This document shows positions 41,296 through 45,681 of a stretch of 45,681 bases of DNA, one piece after another. The stretch is from an uncultured Oscillibacter sp. (GTDB taxonomy: Bacteria > Bacillota > Clostridia > Oscillospirales > Oscillospiraceae), in contig NZ_URDP01000016.1 of assembly GCF_900546705.1 (NCBI RefSeq), positions 1-45,681 on the forward strand, given 5' to 3'. The number at the start of each line of letters is the position of its first letter. Position 1 is the stretch's first letter. The notes under the pieces are model-generated. The model was not told the DNA's origin. It saw nothing but the letters and a program-made list of their open reading frames with translations, and made no database searches. A program made the position numbers and the translations under genes.

Positions 41296-43071
41296 TCATT
41301 CCTCGGGCTTCACCAGGGCAATGTGCAGCTCGTCCAGCTGCTTCTGGGTGACGGCGCTGGGGGCGTCCATCATCACGTCCTGGGCGTTCTTGTTCATGGG
41401 GAAGGGGATGATCTCCCGGATGGAGTCCTCGCCGGCCAGCAGCATGACCATGCGGTCCACGCCGGGGGCGATGCCCGCGTGGGGGGGCGCGCCGTAGGTG
41501 AAGGCGTTGTACATGGCGGGGAACTTGGCCTTCACGTCCTCCTCGCCCAGACGCACCAGCTCAAAGGCCTTGATCATGATCTCGGGGTCGTGGTTCCGCA
41601 CGGCGCCGGAGGAGAGCTCCACGCCGTTGCACACCAGGTCGTACTGGTCGGCAGTGATGGAGAGGGGATCGATCTCGCCCCGCTCGGCCTTCAGCAGCAC
41701 CTCCAGGCCGCCGGAGGGCATGGAGAACGGGTTGTGGCAGAACTCCAGCTCGCCGGACTCCTCGCCGATCTCGTACATGGGGAAGTCCACGATCCAGCAG
41801 AAGGCGTACTGCTCCTTGTCCATGTGGCCGGGCACGGCGGCGCCCAGGGTCTTGACCAGCACGCCGGCGGTCTTCTGGGCCTGGGTCAGCTTGCCGGCGG
41901 ACAGGGCCACGAAGTCATTGGGCTTCAGGCCCAGGGCAGCGACGACCTGCTCCTTGATGGGAGCGACGAACTTGGCGATGCCGCCCACGATCTCGCCGTT
42001 TTCGTCCAGGCGGAACCAGTAGGGCTTGCCGCCGGAGACCACTTCCACATCGGCCAGGGTCTTGTCGATGAACTTGCGGGTCTCGTGGAAGTCGCTGACC
42101 ACCACGGCCTTGACGCGGTTGCCCTCGAAGGGACCGAAGCCGCAGCTGCTTAAGGTCTCCGTCACGTCCTGGACAGTCAGGTCGATGCGCAGGTCCGGCT
42201 TGTCGGAGCCGTAGCGCTCCATGGCCTCGGTGTAGGGGATGCGGACGAAGGGAGCGCTGGAGGCGCGGTCATAGGTGCCGTACTTGGCGAAGATGGGAGG
42301 CAGCACGTCCTCGCACACGGCGAACACGTCCTCCTGGGAGGCGAAGGCCATCTCCATATCCAGCTGGTAGAACTCGCCGGGAGAACGGTCGGCGCGGGCG
42401 TCCTCGTCTCGGAAGCAGGGGGCGATCTGGAAGTAGCGGTCGAAGCCGGAGGTCATGAGCAGCTGCTTGAACTGCTGGGGGGCCTGGGGCAGGGCGTAGA
42501 ACTTGCCGGGGTGGTTCCGGGCGGGCACCAGGTAGTCACGGGCGCCCTCGGGGGAGGAAGCCGTCAGGATGGGGGTGGTGATCTCCAGGAAGCCGTGCTC
42601 CGTCATGGCCTTGCGGATGGCGGAGACCACGTTGCACCGCAGGATGATGTTCTTCTTCACCTCGGGGTTGCGCAGGTCCAGATAGCGGTACTTGAGCCGC
42701 TGGGCCTCGTCGGCCTCCCGGCTGCGGTTGATCTGGAAGGGCAGCTCATTGTGGCGGCAGCGGCCCAGGACCGTGACCTTCTCCGGCACGATCTCGATTT
42801 CGCCGGTGGGCAGCTTGGTGTTCTTGCTGTCCCGCTCCCGGACGGTGCCGGCCACGGAGATGGTGGACTCCTTGGTGATGGCCTTGAAGGTGTTCACCAT
42901 GTCCTCGGTCTCTGCCACCACCTGGGTGGTGCCGTAGAAATCCCGGACGACCACAAAGGCCAGGCTGGCGGACACGACCCGGACGTTTTCCATCCAGCCG
43001 CAGATCTGGACGGAAGCGCCGGCGTCGGAGAGCCGCAGCTCCCCGCAGGTGTGGGTACGATTCTGCATCAT
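41296..43071 (-). CDS. aspS: Aspartyl-tRNA synthetase
   Basis: 591 residues, bacterial type with the GAD insertion domain (about 290-410). OB-fold anticodon domain at the N-terminus (QICGWMENVRVVSASLAFVVVRDFYGTTQVV), class II motif 2 FRDEDARADRSPGEFYQLDME, and motif 3 GIAPGVDRMVMLL. AAAGGAAC precedes two adjacent ATG codons, 43071 and 43068. It lies downstream of hisS with two unknown genes between; hisS-aspS is a common pair. Whether it also charges tRNA-Asn cannot be judged here. Confidence 0.96.
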   Translation of the reverse strand: MMQNRTHTCGELRLSDAGASVQICGWMENVRVVSASLAFVVVRDFYGTTQVVAETEDMVNTFKAITKESTISVAGTVRERDSKNTKLPTGEIEIVPEKVTVLGRCRHNELPFQINRSREADEAQRLKYRYLDLRNPEVKKNIILRCNVVSAIRKAMTEHGFLEITTPILTASSPEGARDYLVPARNHPGKFYALPQAPQQFKQLLMTSGFDRYFQIAPCFRDEDARADRSPGEFYQLDMEMAFASQEDVFAVCEDVLPPIFAKYGTYDRASSAPFVRIPYTEAMERYGSDKPDLRIDLTVQDVTETLSSCGFGPFEGNRVKAVVVSDFHETRKFIDKTLADVEVVSGGKPYWFRLDENGEIVGGIAKFVAPIKEQVVAALGLKPNDFVALSAGKLTQAQKTAGVLVKTLGAAVPGHMDKEQYAFCWIVDFPMYEIGEESGELEFCHNPFSMPSGGLEVLLKAERGEIDPLSITADQYDLVCNGVELSSGAVRNHDPEIMIKAFELVRLGEEDVKAKFPAMYNAFTYGAPPHAGIAPGVDRMVMLLAGEDSIREIIPFPMNKNAQDVMMDAPSAVTQKQLDELHIALVKPEE

Positions 43072-43113
43072 GATTGGTTGTTCCTTTCTATTTTGAAAAG
43101 TGATGGATATAAC

Positions 43114-44265
43114 TCAGAATGTGCCGCCCCAGTAGGGAAGCTGGGCCACACGGGGGCTGAGATCGGTCAGGTTCAGCGTGTCCCAGGCGGGGGCGTAGGT
43201 GACCTGGGGCAAGTCCTCCGTGGGGAAGGCACCCAGGGCCTTGGTGACGGAATCCACCAGGCGGATGTGGGTCTCCCGCCAGGTCTGGCCGGCGGCGGTG
43301 AGGCCCCGGTAGCCGTCGGCATAGGTGACGTCCAGCTCCGGCGTCTCCAGCCCTAGCTCCGCGGCCAGGGTCTCGGCATATACGTAGCGGCGCAGGGTAT
43401 CCACGGCCTCGCCCGTGGTGGTGCGGCCGCTCATCTCCAGGCTCATGGCGCCGAAGTGGCTGTGGTTATAGACGCTGCACACGGAGACGATGGTGGGGGC
43501 AAACTGCTCCACGGTGATGTCCTGGCCGCCGATGGTGAGGATCACCGTCTCCGGCTCCGCGCCCAACAGATCCCGACAAAGGTCCAGGGGGCGGAGCGAC
43601 AGAGTCAGCCGCTGGGCGGGGTCGATGAGCCGGGCCAGCATGGCGGCGGCCGCGGCCCGGGACAGAGAAGCGGAGCCCTCCAATGTGCCGTATTCGTCCT
43701 TGCCGCTCAGCACGCCCCAGCGGTAAAAGTCCAAGATGGCTTCATCCTGGCAGTCCGGCACGGCGGTGACGGTGTTGATCTCCGGCAGGGTAGTGGCCGT
43801 ATCCGCCAGGACTTTGGCCAGCAGCGTGAAAAACTCGCCCCGTTTGCAGCTGATGGTGGGGTTTTCGATCATAGAGGCGTAGGTCGTGTCCGACGCCAGG
43901 GACGGGATCTGCGCTTGCAGATAGGTGTCGCAGGGGCGCCACCACTCCTCCCCAGAGGCGGCGGTAAAGGAAGCGGTGCCGCCGGTGAGCAGCGCGTGGA
44001 GCCGGGCGGCAATGACGGTGATCTGGGCGTGGGTCAGCCCAGACTCCGGGTAGAAGTGGCGCGCGTCCACACCGGCCATAAGCCCGGTGCGGCAGCAGAT
44101 GGCTGCGGCTTGTTCGCAAATGGTGCCTGCCGTGTCGGTGAAGGTGGTGGCCTCCTGGATGGGGGGCACCAGCCAGTCGTCCCCCTCCGCAGCCTGGGCG
44201 GGCAGGGCCAGGGACACCATGAGCGCTGCCGATAAAGTCAGGGCGGCAAAGCGGGTAAGCTTCAT
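43114..44265 (-). CDS. Exported protein with SLH-like repeats
   Basis: 383 residues with a clear signal peptide (MKLTRFAALTLSAALMVSLALPAQA). The first ~220 residues hold two or three S-layer-homology-like repeats (for example CRTGLMAGVDARHFYPESGLTHAQITVIAARL and FYRWGVLSGKDEYGTLEGSASLSRAAAAAMLARL), which bind cell-wall polymers. The C-terminal ~150 residues are unrecognised. A surface-attached protein of unknown function, between aspS and a small anchored protein. Confidence 0.75.
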   Translation of the reverse strand: MKLTRFAALTLSAALMVSLALPAQAAEGDDWLVPPIQEATTFTDTAGTICEQAAAICCRTGLMAGVDARHFYPESGLTHAQITVIAARLHALLTGGTASFTAASGEEWWRPCDTYLQAQIPSLASDTTYASMIENPTISCKRGEFFTLLAKVLADTATTLPEINTVTAVPDCQDEAILDFYRWGVLSGKDEYGTLEGSASLSRAAAAAMLARLIDPAQRLTLSLRPLDLCRDLLGAEPETVILTIGGQDITVEQFAPTIVSVCSVYNHSHFGAMSLEMSGRTTTGEAVDTLRRYVYAETLAAELGLETPELDVTYADGYRGLTAAGQTWRETHIRLVDSVTKALGAFPTEDLPQVTYAPAWDTLNLTDLSPRVAQLPYWGGTF

Positions 44266-44318
44266 AAAAACACCTCCAAATCCAATACAAATGGTAAATT
44301 TACAATGGAATATTCCAA

Positions 44319-44855
44319 TTAGGATTTAGCTGGCTGTGATATTTCCCACAGCTGGGCGCACAGGTCCTGGCCGGTGGCCTTGCCGTCCACCATAGCCAGG
44401 GGCAACGTCAGCTGACGGCCAAAGTCCCGATAGAGCCACTGGTCTACCCAGAAGCTCACCTCACCCCTGGGCCAGGATTCGCCCTGGGCGGAGGTGGAGA
44501 GGGTGATGTACAGGTGCTGGAAGTCTCCCTCCTCCCATTCCTTGGAGCTTTCATCCAGACCGGGCAGGAAGGGGAGGGCGATGCGCAGAAGGTTGGTGGG
44601 GGGACGGCGGAACTCCAGCTCGTCCAGCTGGGCCATGAGGGCATCGAAGCCATCGTCTCCGGCGGAGAGGGTCAGCTCCCGCTGCTCCGCGTTCAGGTTT
44701 TCGTCTAAGAGCATGATGCTGATATGGATGTCATCCGGCTCAGCGATGCCGGTGATCTCCCGGATGGTCTTGGGCTGCTTGTACCAAAGGCCCAGGATCA
44801 GCACTGCCACCAATAGGACGATGGCTCCGCCGTAAAATAGTCTTTCCCGTTTCAT
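44319..44855 (-). CDS. Small membrane-anchored protein of unknown function
   Basis: 178 residues. A single N-terminal hydrophobic segment (residues ~8-24) is followed by an acidic outside domain with DDIHISIMLLDENLN and WEEGDFQHLYITLSTSA. It starts 3 bases after the hisS stop, so it is translationally linked to hisS. No family recognised. Confidence 0.65.
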   Translation of the reverse strand: MKRERLFYGGAIVLLVAVLILGLWYKQPKTIREITGIAEPDDIHISIMLLDENLNAEQRELTLSAGDDGFDALMAQLDELEFRRPPTNLLRIALPFLPGLDESSKEWEEGDFQHLYITLSTSAQGESWPRGEVSFWVDQWLYRDFGRQLTLPLAMVDGKATGQDLCAQLWEISQPAKS

Positions 44856-44858
44856 GGC

Positions 44859-45681
44859 TTATTCCACGATGACGCTGCCCTTTTCCCGCTCGGCAAGACC
44901 CGCCTTAATGCGGTAGATGGTGGCAGCGGTGTCCAGCTTGGTCTGCTCACCGGTGGCCATGTCCTTGCAGGCCACCACACCGGCGTTGATCTCGTCCTCG
45001 CCCAGGAAGATCACGTAGGGGATGGAGAGCTTGTCCGCGTAGGAGATCTTCTGCTTGAACTTCTTGTCCTCCCAGTGGAGCTGGGCCCGGATGCCGTTTT
45101 CCCGCAGGGCCGTGGCCAGGGAGATGGCGGCGGTCAGGTCCTCCGTCATGGGCAGGATCAGCACGTCCGCCGGGGCGGTGGGGAGGTCGGGGTTGAGCAT
45201 CTTCTGCTCACCCAGCACGTAGAAAAGACGGGTCAGGCCGATGGAGATACCCACGCCGGGCAGCTGACGGTCCGTGTAGTACTCGGCCAGGTTGTCGTAC
45301 CGGCCGCCGGAGCACACGGAGCCGATTTCCGGGTGGTCCAGCAGGGTGGTCTCGTACACAGTGCCGGTGTAGTAGTCGAGGCCACGGGCGATGGTCAGGT
45401 CCACGGCGAAGTTCTCCGCCGGGACACCGAAGCTGCCCAGGTACCGCACCACGGTGGAAAGTTCGTCAAGACCCAGATCGAAGGCGGCGCTGCGGCCCCG
45501 GTAGCCCTCCAGGGCGGTGAGGACTTCGGCATTGGTGCCGGTGATGGCCATGAACTGCAAAATCTCATCGGCCTGCTCGCGGGTGAGGCCGCAGTCGTCC
45601 ACCAGCAGCGTGCCCACCTTTTCCGCGCCGATCTTGTCCAGCTTGTCCACGGTGCGCATAATGTCGCCCGCCTTTTCCGTC
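44859..45681 (-). CDS. hisS: Histidyl-tRNA synthetase, C-terminal part (5' end outside window)
   Basis: The frame is open to the window edge; the visible Met near 45659 is internal. About 273 codons are present. The HisRS signatures are clear: TIARGLDYYTGTVYE and the GGRYDNLAEYY motif of the histidine site, the class II motif 3 GVGISIGLTRL, and the C-terminal anticodon-binding domain that begins DVLILPM. The preceding TVDKLDKIG is typical. It is the first visible gene of the hisS-unknown-SLH-aspS unit. Confidence 0.95.
   Translation of the reverse strand, partial: TEKAGDIMRTVDKLDKIGAEKVGTLLVDDCGLTREQADEILQFMAITGTNAEVLTALEGYRGRSAAFDLGLDELSTVVRYLGSFGVPAENFAVDLTIARGLDYYTGTVYETTLLDHPEIGSVCSGGRYDNLAEYYTDRQLPGVGISIGLTRLFYVLGEQKMLNPDLPTAPADVLILPMTEDLTAAISLATALRENGIRAQLHWEDKKFKQKISYADKLSIPYVIFLGEDEINAGVVACKDMATGEQTKLDTAATIYRIKAGLAEREKGSVIVE

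Overview
The window looks like the replication-origin region of a GC-rich, low-redundancy Clostridia chromosome, most likely an Oscillospiraceae-type gut anaerobe. This is an inference from the gene order yidC-yidD-rnpA-rpmH / dnaA-dnaN-yaaA-recF-remB-gyrB-gyrA, a RemB regulator, the single-chain alpha2-type glycyl-tRNA synthetase under a T-box, a ferredoxin-like [FeFe] hydrogenase start, and several TTG/GTG starts. No rRNA, tRNA, insertion sequence, prophage or CRISPR array was seen.

Layout. 1-637: 5' part of an [FeFe] hydrogenase (minus). 954-3958: DUF4340 protein, OmpR-type response regulator and histidine kinase (plus); the kinase is preceded by five DnaA-box-like repeats. 4014-8788: an M20 peptidase, a GltS-like transporter and an AEC carrier (minus), divergent from a large sensor regulator. 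8838-12022: a PaaI thioesterase, then a zinc/cadmium resistance operon (ArsR/SmtB repressor, free-standing HMA protein, P1B-ATPase). 12068-13823: MarR repressor plus MATE exporter. 14015-16149: glutamine-dependent NAD synthetase with a duplicated tail. 16358-17443: a LOR/SDH-family protein. 17801-18663: RNase HI and a small membrane protein.

18703-29628 is the left replichore core, all leftward: dnaA, dnaN, yaaA, recF, remB, gyrB, gyrA, interrupted by three paralogous 107-residue membrane proteins and a lipoprotein. The probable oriC is the dnaA-dnaN gap (about 28080-28305). 30014-32862 runs rightward: rpmH, rnpA, yidD, yidC, jag. Instead of the usual mnmE/mnmG, jag is followed by a terminator and a T-box-controlled glyS (33308-34729), then an LTA-synthase-like enzyme. 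36809-40463 (minus) holds a DUF6881 protein, an AlaX-type editing protein, an unknown membrane protein and a GH3 lipoprotein. 40464-40806 is a structured GC-rich gap. 40807-41263 is a small divergent Xre/55-residue protein module. 41296 to the end (minus) is hisS (partial), two unknown exported proteins and aspS.

The main points for a second look are the DnaA-box-like array at 2658-2707, the membrane microprotein family around remB, the nadE tail duplication whose coding differences are all synonymous, the split zinc exporter, and the Xre/55-residue module with its operator.
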